NCBI GenBank assembly: GCA_017881795.1 | Contig: JADGQM010000003.1 | Location: forward strand, 1 to 41,525 | Length of the DNA stretch: 41,525 nt | Reading direction: 5' to 3' | Source of the DNA: Syntrophobacteraceae bacterium | GTDB lineage: Bacteria > Desulfobacterota > Syntrophobacteria > Syntrophobacterales > Syntrophobacteraceae | Part shown: positions 18,732-28,008 of the stretch, piece after piece | How positions within the stretch are numbered: the stretch's first letter is position 1 | How the letters are laid out: each line of letters starts with the position of its first letter | The notes under the pieces: generated by a model | What the model was told of the DNA's origin: nothing | What the model saw: only the letters and a program-made list of their open reading frames with translations | Databases searched by the model: none | Position numbers and translations under genes: made by a program

Positions 18732-18750
18732 ACCGCCCATCGAGGGCGGT
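18732..18750. promoter_or_regulatory. small hairpin in acs upstream leader
   Basis: ACCGCCC-ATCGA-GGGCGGT perfect 7-bp stem, 26-44 nt upstream of the acs start. Confidence 0.35.
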
Positions 18751-18926
18751 CGACCAAGATTGCGTGAAGGAAGTAGAGGTGTTGAGAAAAGAAGGCGCCC
18801 AACGTGCAGCCCCCAGCTTGAGGCAATCTTAAGCTTCAGAGGGGATTGGAAAAAGAAATGTAGCAGGCGATTGAGAGGTTAGATTCATCCCTACAAGAAG
18901 TTATGTAGCAACTCAGGAAATCCTTG

Positions 18927-19163
18927 TCAACTGAGAATAATGCCCTCGATCTGCTCCACAGCTTCAAAATGTCTGTCCCGCGTGAGCAGTGTCCCACCAA
19001 CCTCCATGCAACACGCAGCCATCCAGACGTCGTTGATCGGGATCTTCCTTCCTTTTTTGACCAAAAAAGTGTAAATGACTACATACTTTCGAGCCACGTC
19101 TTCATCGACTGGGATAATTACCATTCCGAGCCGACCGACGATCTGCCTGAGCTTCTTTTCATT
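18927..19163 (-). pseudogene. PIN-domain (VapC-type) toxin, C-terminal remnant
   Basis: KKLRQIVGRLGMVIIPVDEDVARKYVVIYTFLVKKGRKIPINDVWMAACCMEVGGTLLTRDRHFEAVEQIEGIILS: PIN C-terminus with NDxWxAA and TRDRHF; no PIN N-terminus upstream. Confidence 0.75.
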
Positions 19164-19278
19164 TCCCGCTGTGAGGATTGCGAGTGGTCTCCTGCAGCAA
19201 TTTGCGAATACATTGAGCGATCTGATCGAGAAACCACTCGAAATCGCGCTATGCGGCTTCAGTGAATTGGACGTTCAT
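19155..19278 (-). pseudogene. YoeB/Txe-type RNase toxin, N-terminal remnant with in-frame stops
   Basis: ATG at 19278 overlapping the antitoxin stop (ATGA); translation MNVQFTEAA*RDFEWFLDQIAQCIRKLLQETTRNPHSGK*K, Txe-like, then changes frame into PIN sequence. Confidence 0.6.
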
Positions 19279-19544
19279 AGATCCTCGGCAGGAAACTCAA
19301 CTAACTCCCCTTGCACCACCTGCCGCAAGGCTTCTGCAAGGTGAGCCCGATTTGCCGGAGAACGAAGCAAATATGCTGTCTCTTCAAGCTCTCGAAAATC
19401 TTCGAGGGATATTAAAACAGCCCGCTCGCTGGATTCTTTGTTCACGATGATGGCAGGCTCGGAGTCTTCACAAACCTCGCGAATGACAGACGCCAGATTC
19501 TTCCTCGCCTGAGAAATTGTAATAGTTTTCAAAGCATACCTCAT
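19275..19544 (-). CDS. type II antitoxin, Phd/YefM family
   Basis: MRYALKTITISQARKNLASVIREVCEDSEPAIIVNKESSERAVLISLEDFRELEETAYLLRSPANRAHLAEAL: canonical Phd/YefM. Confidence 0.9.
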   Translation of the reverse strand: MRYALKTITISQARKNLASVIREVCEDSEPAIIVNKESSERAVLISLEDFRELEETAYLLRSPANRAHLAEALRQVVQGELVEFPAEDL

Positions 19545-19890
19545 TATATGGAATGTATCAGCACTCTATAGCATGCTCGTGGGAGGGTCAAGGTGGGCAA
19601 GAAAGATGAAATAGGATAATCCTCAGAATAGTAGGCAAGAAACACTCTCGAGGACAGGATTTCTTCTTCTGCATAGATTTTGCGGCTATTTTTCTGGAAA
19701 TCCCCAGCACAACCACGGCGGCAAAGGGCACCAGGCACGCACCATCTCCGCTCCATTTCGTGGGCATCGTAACCATGGGCCTTTTTTGCCGCTTAGCTCA
19801 GCATGCCTTGTCCTGGCTGCTGAAGTGCACTAAGATGGCTCAAGGGATGTGGATAAAACTTGCGGCCTTGAGAGAGAAGGAGATCTCTAA

Positions 19891-20076
19891 ATGCAAACCC
19901 CAAGCGTTAAAGAGCAAGCCTACCAGCTATTGGATAATTTGCCGGATTCGACAACCTGGGAGGATCTAATGTATCGAATCTATGTCCGCCAAGCCATTGA
20001 AGCAGGTCTACAAGACAGTGATGCAGGGCAGACGCTGGATGTGAAAGAAGTCCGAAAAAGGTTCGGATTAACCTGA
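19891..20076 (+). CDS. small putative antitoxin upstream of ParE/RelE toxin
   Basis: 61-aa ORF MQTPSVKEQAYQLLDNLPDSTTWEDLMYRIYVRQAIEAGLQDSDAGQTLDVKEVRKRFGLT; its TGA overlaps the ATG of the toxin. Confidence 0.8.
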   Translation: MQTPSVKEQAYQLLDNLPDSTTWEDLMYRIYVRQAIEAGLQDSDAGQTLDVKEVRKRFGLT

Positions 20077-20363
20077 TGAAGGTCCATTGGACTCACAACG
20101 CTATTGAGCACCTGGCCAACATCTACGCATACGTTGCCCTCAATTCACCGGTTTATGCACGAGGGATGGTGGACAGAATCACCCGACGTTCAGAGCAGCT
20201 TGCGGACCATCCGTTTTCAGGTCGTAGAGTGCGGGAATATGATACTGAAGATATCCGCGAGATCATCGAAAAACCATATCGCATCATATACAAGATCAAG
20301 GCCAACCAAATAAACGTGCTGGCCATCATCCATGGCGCACACTTACTGCCTGATAAGATCTGA
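20076..20363 (+). CDS. RelE/ParE family toxin
   Basis: MKVHWTHNAIEHLANIYAYVALNSPVYARGMVDRITRRSEQLADHPFSGRRVREYDTEDIREIIEKPYRIIYKIKANQINVLAIIHGAHLL: ParE fold motifs. Confidence 0.9.
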   Translation: MKVHWTHNAIEHLANIYAYVALNSPVYARGMVDRITRRSEQLADHPFSGRRVREYDTEDIREIIEKPYRIIYKIKANQINVLAIIHGAHLLPDKI

Positions 20364-20672
20364 GGTCGGAAAAGGAGAAGAAGGCCAAGGACTACCTTCG
20401 CGCGTGCAGTGCGCAGCTTGACAGCACCCGGAATGTGTGACCATAACGAAATTGCCTCTACGGACCGACCCCCCAAGCGAGCAAGTAGAAATATCAGCGA
20501 GTCGAATAGCCACCTTTACCAGGAGATGGTGTTATTCGGCATGGTCTCAAGATCCTGGATTCTGCGCCGTTGCGGTGATAAAGGAGAGCATAGGGGACAA
20601 CAGGCTCGGCAAAAAACCAGGGGAGGAGAATCATGGCGCAAGGATGGGGACGGTTTCTTTTTGCAGTAATGT

Positions 20673-21530
20673 TCACGGTGGGTTAGAGGAGGGTGATGAA
20701 AGGACAAATCCTGCATGGCCGAAGGCAAAGGACTCACCAAACTCTGCGGCGAGCCGGGCCATCGCCGCCTGTCCGGTGCAATGACTCGTGGCAACGAGCT
20801 TCGGGTCATAGCCTTTGAGCGCCTGGATGGTGCGGTCCAGTTGCGCCGGCGATGAAAATCCCAGGTGCGTACCGCCGAGGATCGCATGAATGCGCTGCTC
20901 TCCTGTTTGGGCAATGGCATGATCGAGGATGTTGATCAGCCCGGCATGGGCACATCCGAGCACGATCACCAGCCCCTCCGGCGTTTTCAACACCAGCGAA
21001 CAATCATCCAGGAACGGTTCCGGAGCCCAACGGTTGTCCCGGCGGACGGCAAATTTGGGATCACCCGTTTCAAAACCTGATACTCGGGGGACCTCGCCGG
21101 TGATGAACACATTCGGGGCAATCTCGGCAAAATCTTTCTGCCAGCGGAAACGTGCATCCCTGGTCGTGAGATATGCTTCGCGCCAGGGGATGCCAATGGA
21201 CAGCGGTTTTTCTTCCCTGCCCACAGACTTCCACCGAAATCTTTCGCTCAACACATCCGGATGGGCCACAATATCGCACGCTCCGTGCAAATCGAGAAAA
21301 GCCAGGAGTCCTCCGGTGTGGTCGTAATGGCCATGACTCAGGACTACCTGCGTCACCTGGCGAAGATCCTTCTCCAGCCTGAGAGCATTCTGAATCAAAG
21401 TGAAGCCCTGTCCGGTATCAAACAGGATCTTGCCGGCCGAGGTTTCGAGGTAAGCGGCAAAGCCATGCTCACCCAATAGTCCCGGCTCCTTCACCGTGTT
21501 TTCACATAGTATCGTGATCTTCCAATCCAT
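20673..21530 (-). CDS. MBL-fold metallohydrolase
   Basis: ILFDTGQGFTLIQNALRLEKDLRQVTQVVLSHGHYDHTGGLLAFLD and GLVIVLGCAHAGLINIL, HxHxDH motif; resembles the dihydropterin/RFA-P-synthase-like MBL group. Confidence 0.88.
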   Translation of the reverse strand: MDWKITILCENTVKEPGLLGEHGFAAYLETSAGKILFDTGQGFTLIQNALRLEKDLRQVTQVVLSHGHYDHTGGLLAFLDLHGACDIVAHPDVLSERFRWKSVGREEKPLSIGIPWREAYLTTRDARFRWQKDFAEIAPNVFITGEVPRVSGFETGDPKFAVRRDNRWAPEPFLDDCSLVLKTPEGLVIVLGCAHAGLINILDHAIAQTGEQRIHAILGGTHLGFSSPAQLDRTIQALKGYDPKLVATSHCTGQAAMARLAAEFGESFAFGHAGFVLSSPSSNPP

Positions 21531-21894
21531 ATCCCATCCAAGAAATAGTGTTCAGCGGCTAGTGATAAGTCTTCCAGAATTCCAGACAACACAGCGCATG
21601 AAAATCCGGGCTGCCGTTTTCAGATCAGTCCGACCATACCCAAAACGAGAGCAGGCGTCCAATCTTATCCTCCGCGGGTGTGCTATCGGGATGGCAATTA
21701 CCACTCGAAAGCATCCTCCATCCAGATGGCCTCCCAACAGACCATCTTAAGGAAAGAATATTACCTTGAATTCTCAATACCATTGGAAAGCCGGCGGTTA
21801 TTCCGTTTCGATTTTGGATGGACACTCAAAGATTAGTGATGTAAAGGAAGGGTCGATCACGGAGAACGCTTTACCTCTGTAAGGAAAATTCTCA

Positions 21895-22314
21895 ATGGAA
21901 CGAACCTTGTCCATGATTAAGCCTGATGGTGTCGAGAGGAGCCTTGCCGGCGAGATCATAAGACGCTTCGAAAGCGCCGGCCTGCGCATCGTCGCCATGA
22001 AGATGATGCGGATGACCAAAGAGATCGCTTGCTCCTTTTACACAGAGCACCAGGGAAAACCATTTTATGAAAACCTTACCGATTTCATGTCGTCGGGACC
22101 GATTGTGGCAATGGTGCTCCAAGGAGAAAATGCAGTCTTAAGGAACCGTGCGCTTATGGGCGCAACCGACTTCCGCGAGGCCGCCCCCGGAACCATTCGC
22201 CATGACTTTGCGAGGGACGTGACGAAAAATATCGTCCATGGTTCTGATTCCACCGAATCAGCGGCCCGGGAAATTTCTTTCTTGTTCAGCGAGTTAGAGA
22301 TCCATTGCGATTGA
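21895..22314 (+). CDS. ndk: nucleoside-diphosphate kinase
   Basis: MERTLSMIKPDGVERSLAGEIIRRFESAGL...GATDFREAAPGTIRHDFA...NIVHGSDSTESAAREISFLF (active-site His in NIVHGSDS). Confidence 0.97.
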   Translation: MERTLSMIKPDGVERSLAGEIIRRFESAGLRIVAMKMMRMTKEIACSFYTEHQGKPFYENLTDFMSSGPIVAMVLQGENAVLRNRALMGATDFREAAPGTIRHDFARDVTKNIVHGSDSTESAAREISFLFSELEIHCD

Positions 22315-22329
22315 GAGGAAGTTGAAGTC

Positions 22330-23598
22330 ATGAAGCAAGACGACTTTTCACGATCATTTTGTATTTTTTTGTTTGCACTGTTGGTCGTTGGAGCACTGCT
22401 CGGCTGCGCCACCACCCAAACCCCTTCACCAACCACGTCTCCATCCTCTCCTCCCGCAGCCACTCTTTCAACGAAAGAAGCTACGCCCCCTGCTCTGGCT
22501 TCCGTCCCCTGCTGTATGGCCCCCTATTACCCGCCCCCGGACAGAATCGACCTCTGCGGGGAACCGGTGCCGCTCGAGGTGCAAGATGTCCAGGAGCGGT
22601 TTGACCGCGAGTTTACTTTGATTGTCTATAACCATGCCCAGGTTTATCTCTGGCTGAAGCGGATGGAACGTTATTTCCCCTGGATCGAGGAGCGGTTGCG
22701 CTATTACGGCCTCCCGGAAGACCTGAAGTATGTCGCTATTGTGGAAAGCGATCTTCAGCCGAACGCCTGTTCCCCGAAAGGGGCAGCCGGGCCATGGCAG
22801 TTTATGCCGAGCACCGGCGCCGCATATGGACTCGACCAGCAAGGGTCCTGTGATCGGCGGTATGATTTTGAACGCTCAACCGAAAGCGCCTTCCGCCTGC
22901 TGCGCGATCTTTATGCGCGGCACAAGAACTGGGCGCTGGCGCTGGCCGCATACAACTGCGGCGACCGGCGCATCTACGATGAGATGCGAACCCAGCACGT
23001 TACCGATTATTATCACCTCAGGCTGCCCCTGGAAACCGAACGCTATGTCATAAGAATTCTTGCCGTTAAGGCTGTCTTGGGAAATCCCGGACAGTACGGG
23101 TACTTTCTACCGAAAGGATCGGGATACGCTGAACTCAAACTGGATCGCGTGAAGGTGACCCTTTCTCGTCCGGTTGCTATCCAGGGTATTGCCGCTGCGG
23201 CCGGAATTACCTATCGCGAGTTCAAGCGGCTCAATCCTGAGTTTCGGGCGGATGATGTTCCCGCAGGGACCCAGGAGCTAAAGTTCCCTGCCGGGACAGG
23301 GAAAACCTTCGAACAGAATTTTAACCCAGCGAAGGCCGCAGCAAGCTCTTCGGCTCCAAACGACCAGGAGGGAACCGAGAAGATCACTGAAGGGCCACCG
23401 CCGGTCCCCACCGCGACGCCGTCGGCGAGGCCTCAACCAAAACCCGCCGCTCCTGCCGCCACCTACCATACGGTGAAGAAGGGAGAAACCCTGTTCAGTA
23501 TCGCTCAACAGCACAAAATGAGCGTTCAAGAACTGCGTGAGGCAAATAACCTCAAGGGCAATACGGTCGCCCCCGGCCAAAAGCTCAGGATTCCGTAA
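22330..23598 (+). CDS. lytic transglycosylase (SLT) with LysM, lipoprotein; paralogue of 10919-12019
   Basis: Lipobox LLGC; GLPEDLKYVAIVESDLQPNACSPKGAAGPWQFMPSTGAAYGL; LysM TYHTVKKGETLFSIAQQHKMSVQELREANNLKGNTVAPGQKLRIP. Confidence 0.94.
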   Translation: MKQDDFSRSFCIFLFALLVVGALLGCATTQTPSPTTSPSSPPAATLSTKEATPPALASVPCCMAPYYPPPDRIDLCGEPVPLEVQDVQERFDREFTLIVYNHAQVYLWLKRMERYFPWIEERLRYYGLPEDLKYVAIVESDLQPNACSPKGAAGPWQFMPSTGAAYGLDQQGSCDRRYDFERSTESAFRLLRDLYARHKNWALALAAYNCGDRRIYDEMRTQHVTDYYHLRLPLETERYVIRILAVKAVLGNPGQYGYFLPKGSGYAELKLDRVKVTLSRPVAIQGIAAAAGITYREFKRLNPEFRADDVPAGTQELKFPAGTGKTFEQNFNPAKAAASSSAPNDQEGTEKITEGPPPVPTATPSARPQPKPAAPAATYHTVKKGETLFSIAQQHKMSVQELREANNLKGNTVAPGQKLRIP

Positions 23599-23608
23599 TT
23601 CTTGATTG

Positions 23609-24385
23609 TCAACGGTCACGCCATCGGGGCTTGCGCTTCTCCAGGAAAGCGTTCATGCCTTCGGCCGCGTCCTCGGCCCTGCAGTTCATGGCGATCACTT
23701 CGCCGGCATAGGCGTAGGCTGACTTTTCATCCAGGTCGATCTGCTCGTAGAAGGCCCGCTTCCCGAGAGCCAGAGTGAAACGACTGAACTGGGCAAGTTC
23801 CAGGGCCCACTTCCGGGTCTCATCTGACAATTGATCTGGCTGAACGATGCGATTGACCAGACCGAAATTCAGTGCCTCCTCTGCCGAAATGAAACGGCCG
23901 CTCAAGAGCATCTCCATGGCTCGCCTCCGGCCCACTACCCGAACCAGAGGAACCATCGGGGTGGTACAGAAAAGGCCAATGTTCACTCCTGGCGTGGCAA
24001 AGCGAGCACCGGACTCAGCAATGGCCAGGTCGCATGCGGCGACCAACTGACAGCCGGCGGCGGTGGCAATCCCATGCACTTGGGCGATAACCGGCTGCGG
24101 CAACTCGTGCAGTCGCAGCATCATGCGATTGCAGGCGGCAAAAATGCCGCGAACATAGTGCAGATCGTCCTTGTGGTCGGCCACCTCTTTGAGGTCGTGG
24201 CCGGCACTGAAGATTGGCCCATTTCCCCGAATAACCAGCACGCGGATGGTCGGATCTTCGGCCGCCACATCCAGCTTTTTCAGGACTTCCGACATCATTT
24301 CGCAAGAGAGGGCATTGCGCTTTTCCGGGCGATTGAAGATCAGCCATCCGAGGGGACCGTCCCTTTCCAGTAAAACGGCGTCCAT
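23609..24385 (-). CDS. enoyl-CoA hydratase/isomerase family protein
   Basis: LGWLIFNRPEKRNALSCEMMSEVLKKLD, IFSAGHDLKEVADHKDD, IAQVHGIATAAGCQLVAACDLAIA. Start at 24385 overlaps the end of the upstream gene (track start 24424). Confidence 0.92.
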   Translation of the reverse strand: MDAVLLERDGPLGWLIFNRPEKRNALSCEMMSEVLKKLDVAAEDPTIRVLVIRGNGPIFSAGHDLKEVADHKDDLHYVRGIFAACNRMMLRLHELPQPVIAQVHGIATAAGCQLVAACDLAIAESGARFATPGVNIGLFCTTPMVPLVRVVGRRRAMEMLLSGRFISAEEALNFGLVNRIVQPDQLSDETRKWALELAQFSRFTLALGKRAFYEQIDLDEKSAYAYAGEVIAMNCRAEDAAEGMNAFLEKRKPRWRDR

Positions 24386-24386
24386 G

Positions 24387-26996
24387 TTAATCTTCTCCTT
24401 TGTCCTCTCCAGTGTCGAGCCCATCCAACCAAAACAGCAGGGCGTCTCTAATTTCCGTTATGCGCTCCGGATCAGTAACCTTTTTTCCCTGGTTGGTCCG
24501 GATATAGAATACGTCAGCCACCTGATCCACTTTTGTCGTAATTTTGGCGACAAAGATCCGGATCTGCAGTTCAAATAGAGTGCGCGTGATGGTATAGAGC
24601 AACCCCACACGATCAAGAGTGTACACTTCGAGGATGGTGTATCGGGCGTTTGACTCGTTATCAATGAGGATCTGACTTGGGGTCTTCCGCAAGGGCGGCT
24701 GAGCGAATCTGTGGCTGGCAGCGTGGGCAGCAATCCGGTAGCTCAGGGCGACCTTCCCCTCCAGCAGCCGTTTCAGGTCTGCTCTCACAGCATCCCAATC
24801 CGGCTCCCTGCCTGGCCCATCTTCAAAGCGACACTGAAAAATCAGAATCAGCACCCCGTCGTTCATGGCAAAGACCTGAGCCCCGCGAATGTCCATATTG
24901 TGGAGGGTGAGGATGCCGGCAGAGCGAGACACCAGACCGGTCATCTCCCGGCTCAAAAGGGTGATCTCAGCTGAGCCCTCTGCGGTTGCAACCTCCATGA
25001 CCAACGGTTCCTCAGAATGGCGCAACTGCCATTCCATTCGCAGATGTTTGGCGATCGTCCCCGGAAGCATGGAAAGCAAGTACCGAGGCGCAAGGTTGGC
25101 AAAATAACTTTCGAGCTCTACCGGCATCATCAAATCCGAGACTTCTCCGGCAACCTGGCTTCTGATATGAGCAATGCGCTCGCTGATGGCCTGGTGGCTG
25201 GGCTCGCCTTTTTCCAAAAGATGGCGGATGCGCTCGTAAAGCGGAATTACCGGTGTGTCTCGCCACTTTTGATAGCCCTTGGGGCCGGTGGCAACCATGT
25301 CGGCAAGGCTCAGCAGAGCGAGAAGGTCGAGGCGCTCGGGGGTCCCAATTATGGAGGCACAGTTAGCCACCATCTCGTCATCGCCCAAGTCCCTCATCGA
25401 GGCGTTATCCATGAGGAGAAGGTGCTGAGCAACCAAAAACTGGAGCAAATCGGACTCATCGGCGTTCAGCCCCAGACGTCGGGCAACAGCAGGAATCATT
25501 TCTCCCCCGTGAGCGGCATGGCCTCGGCCCGAGCTCTTCCCGATATCGTGCAGCAGTCCGGCAAGATAAAGCGAGGTGGGATCTTCGACGCCCTGCGCAA
25601 TGTGCGTCAGTTCAGGTTCTGCCTGGGCGTAATCTCCCCGGAAGATCTTCTTTAATTCGGCAAGCGTGCGAAAATGATGTTCCTGGACCGGATAGAGATG
25701 AAAAGCATCGTGCTGAACCAGGCCATGGATTGCGGAAAGCTCGGGGACGAGGGAAAGCATGAGTCCCTGATTGTAAAAGCCGCGGACAAATTGCAGGCCC
25801 TCCGAATCCATTCGGATGAGCGCCAAAAGTTCTTCTCGTACGGCCTGATCGCCTGCGGCCGTGTCCAGGGCATTACGATGATGCCGGATCCACTGTCTGG
25901 TGACATTAGCCAGACCCATGTTATTTTTTGCCGCCAAGGCAAAAAGGTGAACGATTTGGCCAGCTTTGGGCGAATAACGATCGGTCTGGATGTGGATTCT
26001 CTCAGCACGCGCCAGGATTCCGGCCTCCAGGACCTGTGATGCGGCTCCCTCTCCTTCCCCATGGTCTTCACGACTTTCACGCAAACGTTCCCAGAATTCC
26101 TGCGCAACAGATAGGACCCCGTGAAACAATTGATAAATGTATTGCATGAAGGTTTCTACCGGCAAAAATCCGGAACGCGCTTGATACCCCAGCTTATCGG
26201 CAAAGATTTCCTGTTCTTTGAAGCCGAGGGTGGTCGTTGAGCCACCGGCCAAGGTGCGGACGAGATTCAAGAGGCGGGCATAGGTTTTTTCTGCCTGTTG
26301 CAGCAAGTCAACCTCCTGGCGTGTCAGATATCCGCCAAAAATGGCATCCTCAAGGTTGCGGACATTCGAAGCAACCCGACAGGCAGCGCGAATGGCTGTG
26401 ATTTCGGAAAGCCCACCGGGATTTCGATCAAGGTCCGGCTCCATCCAACTTTTAGGATCTTCGAGGCGCGCCTGGCGAGCTTCGACCGACTCGAAAAGAG
26501 CGCCCAAAAGATCGTTCTGGCGTCTCTCGAGGTAGGCTTCGAGGGCCCTTTCCAGTTGCTCTGCCAGGTGGCGGTTTCCGGAAATATAGCGAGTCTCCAA
26601 AAGATCGAGGAAAAAACCGGAATCTTTATCGGCTCGATCCAGCAGGATGTCCATAGTGCCTTGTTGAACGTCGACGACCCAACCCGCTTCCACCAAAGGG
26701 GAAGCAATCTCGTCCATCCATTCCTCTTGCCAGGGGGAGGACTCCGCCCTCAGCAAAAGCACGGGGACGGCCTGATTGGGGCCAAGCAAGCCGCGTCCCA
26801 GAGCGCCTGCAGCCAGGACCGCGCCGCTCGAGCGGACCTGTTCCGCGTCCAGGTTCAGGCGGTTTATCATACGGTTATAGAGTGAAATAATCGCGATCTC
26901 GATCAGGCTGGTGTGGCGACTCAGCATCTCCTCGCTGCTATCGGTCAGGATCTGTTCGCGCTGTCTTTTCAAGGATTCAGAGATATTTTGCATCAC
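24387..26996 (-). CDS. GlnD-like [protein-PII] uridylyltransferase/uridylyl-removing homologue with degenerate NTase domain, HD domain and two ACT domains
   Basis: HD region YLAGLLHDIGKSSGRGHAAHGGEMIPAVARRLGLNADESDLLQFLVAQHLLLMDNASMRDLGD; C-terminal ACT LEVYTLDRVGLLYTITRTLFELQIRIFVAKITTKVDQVADVFYIRT; N-terminal NTase lacks DxD. Confidence 0.88.
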   Translation of the reverse strand: MMQNISESLKRQREQILTDSSEEMLSRHTSLIEIAIISLYNRMINRLNLDAEQVRSSGAVLAAGALGRGLLGPNQAVPVLLLRAESSPWQEEWMDEIASPLVEAGWVVDVQQGTMDILLDRADKDSGFFLDLLETRYISGNRHLAEQLERALEAYLERRQNDLLGALFESVEARQARLEDPKSWMEPDLDRNPGGLSEITAIRAACRVASNVRNLEDAIFGGYLTRQEVDLLQQAEKTYARLLNLVRTLAGGSTTTLGFKEQEIFADKLGYQARSGFLPVETFMQYIYQLFHGVLSVAQEFWERLRESREDHGEGEGAASQVLEAGILARAERIHIQTDRYSPKAGQIVHLFALAAKNNMGLANVTRQWIRHHRNALDTAAGDQAVREELLALIRMDSEGLQFVRGFYNQGLMLSLVPELSAIHGLVQHDAFHLYPVQEHHFRTLAELKKIFRGDYAQAEPELTHIAQGVEDPTSLYLAGLLHDIGKSSGRGHAAHGGEMIPAVARRLGLNADESDLLQFLVAQHLLLMDNASMRDLGDDEMVANCASIIGTPERLDLLALLSLADMVATGPKGYQKWRDTPVIPLYERIRHLLEKGEPSHQAISERIAHIRSQVAGEVSDLMMPVELESYFANLAPRYLLSMLPGTIAKHLRMEWQLRHSEEPLVMEVATAEGSAEITLLSREMTGLVSRSAGILTLHNMDIRGAQVFAMNDGVLILIFQCRFEDGPGREPDWDAVRADLKRLLEGKVALSYRIAAHAASHRFAQPPLRKTPSQILIDNESNARYTILEVYTLDRVGLLYTITRTLFELQIRIFVAKITTKVDQVADVFYIRTNQGKKVTDPERITEIRDALLFWLDGLDTGEDKGED

Positions 26997-27296
26997 ACTT
27001 TCCTCACATTAATTCAGGCGCTATGAGTGCATTATCAACTGTTACACGGCTGCGCTCGCTGGAAAGCCACCGGAGCTTCAGGCCAACGGGCTTTCTGCTC
27101 ACAATACCAAGCGCAAGTAAGGCTTTGCACTGTATCTAAGCTTCATCTTGCACACCCGATGAAGCCATGTCAAAAGATTTATCACTGGCTTTTGAACGAA
27201 AAACCTCTCCCCTTTATTTCCTTGACCCAGATTAATGATATTGCATATTAAGTGATCGTTCGAGCACAATTGAAAACCATGGTTAAGGAGTTTCAT

Positions 27297-27932
27297 GTGA
27301 TTGCAATTTTGGATTATCGAGCTGGCAATTTAACGAGCGTAGAAAGAGCCTTGCGCTTTCTCGGGTTTCCTTGTGAAATCACGGATTCAGCGGAGCGCAT
27401 CAGGGCGGCGGAACGGATTATTTTTCCGGGCGTCGGTGCAGCGGGCAAGTCCATGCAGGATCTGAGTGAACTGGGCTTGGACTCGCTTCTTCATGAGCGG
27501 CTGGAAGCCGGAGTCCCGATTCTGGGCATTTGCGTGGGCTTACAAGTGCTTTTTGACTACAGTGAAGAAAACGACACGAAATGCCTCGGCATCCTCCCTG
27601 GAAAAGTGCGGCTGTTCCCCGCAGAACTTCGCGATGAAGATGGCAATCTCTTAAAAATTCCTCACATGGGCTGGAACGAGGTGATCTTCACCCGGGAGCA
27701 TCCCGTATTCCGAAAGGTGCCTCCTGGGAGTGAGTTCTATTTTGTCCATAGCTATTATCCCGAAGCGAGTGATCTAGCGTGTGTTGTGGGAAGGACCGAT
27801 TACGGAATTGCTTTTGGTTCGGCTGTGGCCCGCCGCAATCTGGTGGCCGTCCAGTTTCATCCGGAAAAAAGCGGCCCTCCTGGGCTCCAGATCCTGAGCA
27901 ATTTTTGTCAATGGGATGGGCTCGATTCCTGA
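27297..27932 (+). CDS. hisH: imidazole glycerol phosphate synthase glutaminase subunit HisH
   Basis: [19 protein letters not shown]...[13 protein letters not shown]...[17 protein letters not shown]...HSYYPE...[25 protein letters not shown] start at 27297 follows AAGGAG. Confidence 0.95.
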   Translation: MIAILDYRAGNLTSVERALRFLGFPCEITDSAERIRAAERIIFPGVGAAGKSMQDLSELGLDSLLHERLEAGVPILGICVGLQVLFDYSEENDTKCLGILPGKVRLFPAELRDEDGNLLKIPHMGWNEVIFTREHPVFRKVPPGSEFYFVHSYYPEASDLACVVGRTDYGIAFGSAVARRNLVAVQFHPEKSGPPGLQILSNFCQWDGLDS

Positions 27933-28008
27933 AAGCAATTACCGCCCGCGCCCGGATCGAAGAGCCCCTCGAACGGGCCTTCTTTTTGACATAAACAAAG
28001 GAGATTAC

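Noticed and set aside
20364-20672. Possible small genes between the ParE toxin and MBL gene
   Set aside because: ORFs on both strands are low-quality and mutually overlapping; no motif.
25017-25655. 212-aa plus-strand ORF opposite the GlnD-like gene
   Set aside because: Antisense shadow; no domain, no independent RBS evidence.
26997-27296. Possible tRNA, riboswitch or T-box leader before hisH
   Set aside because: No T-loop GGTTCRANTCC, no T-box sequence and no convincing conserved structure found by eye.
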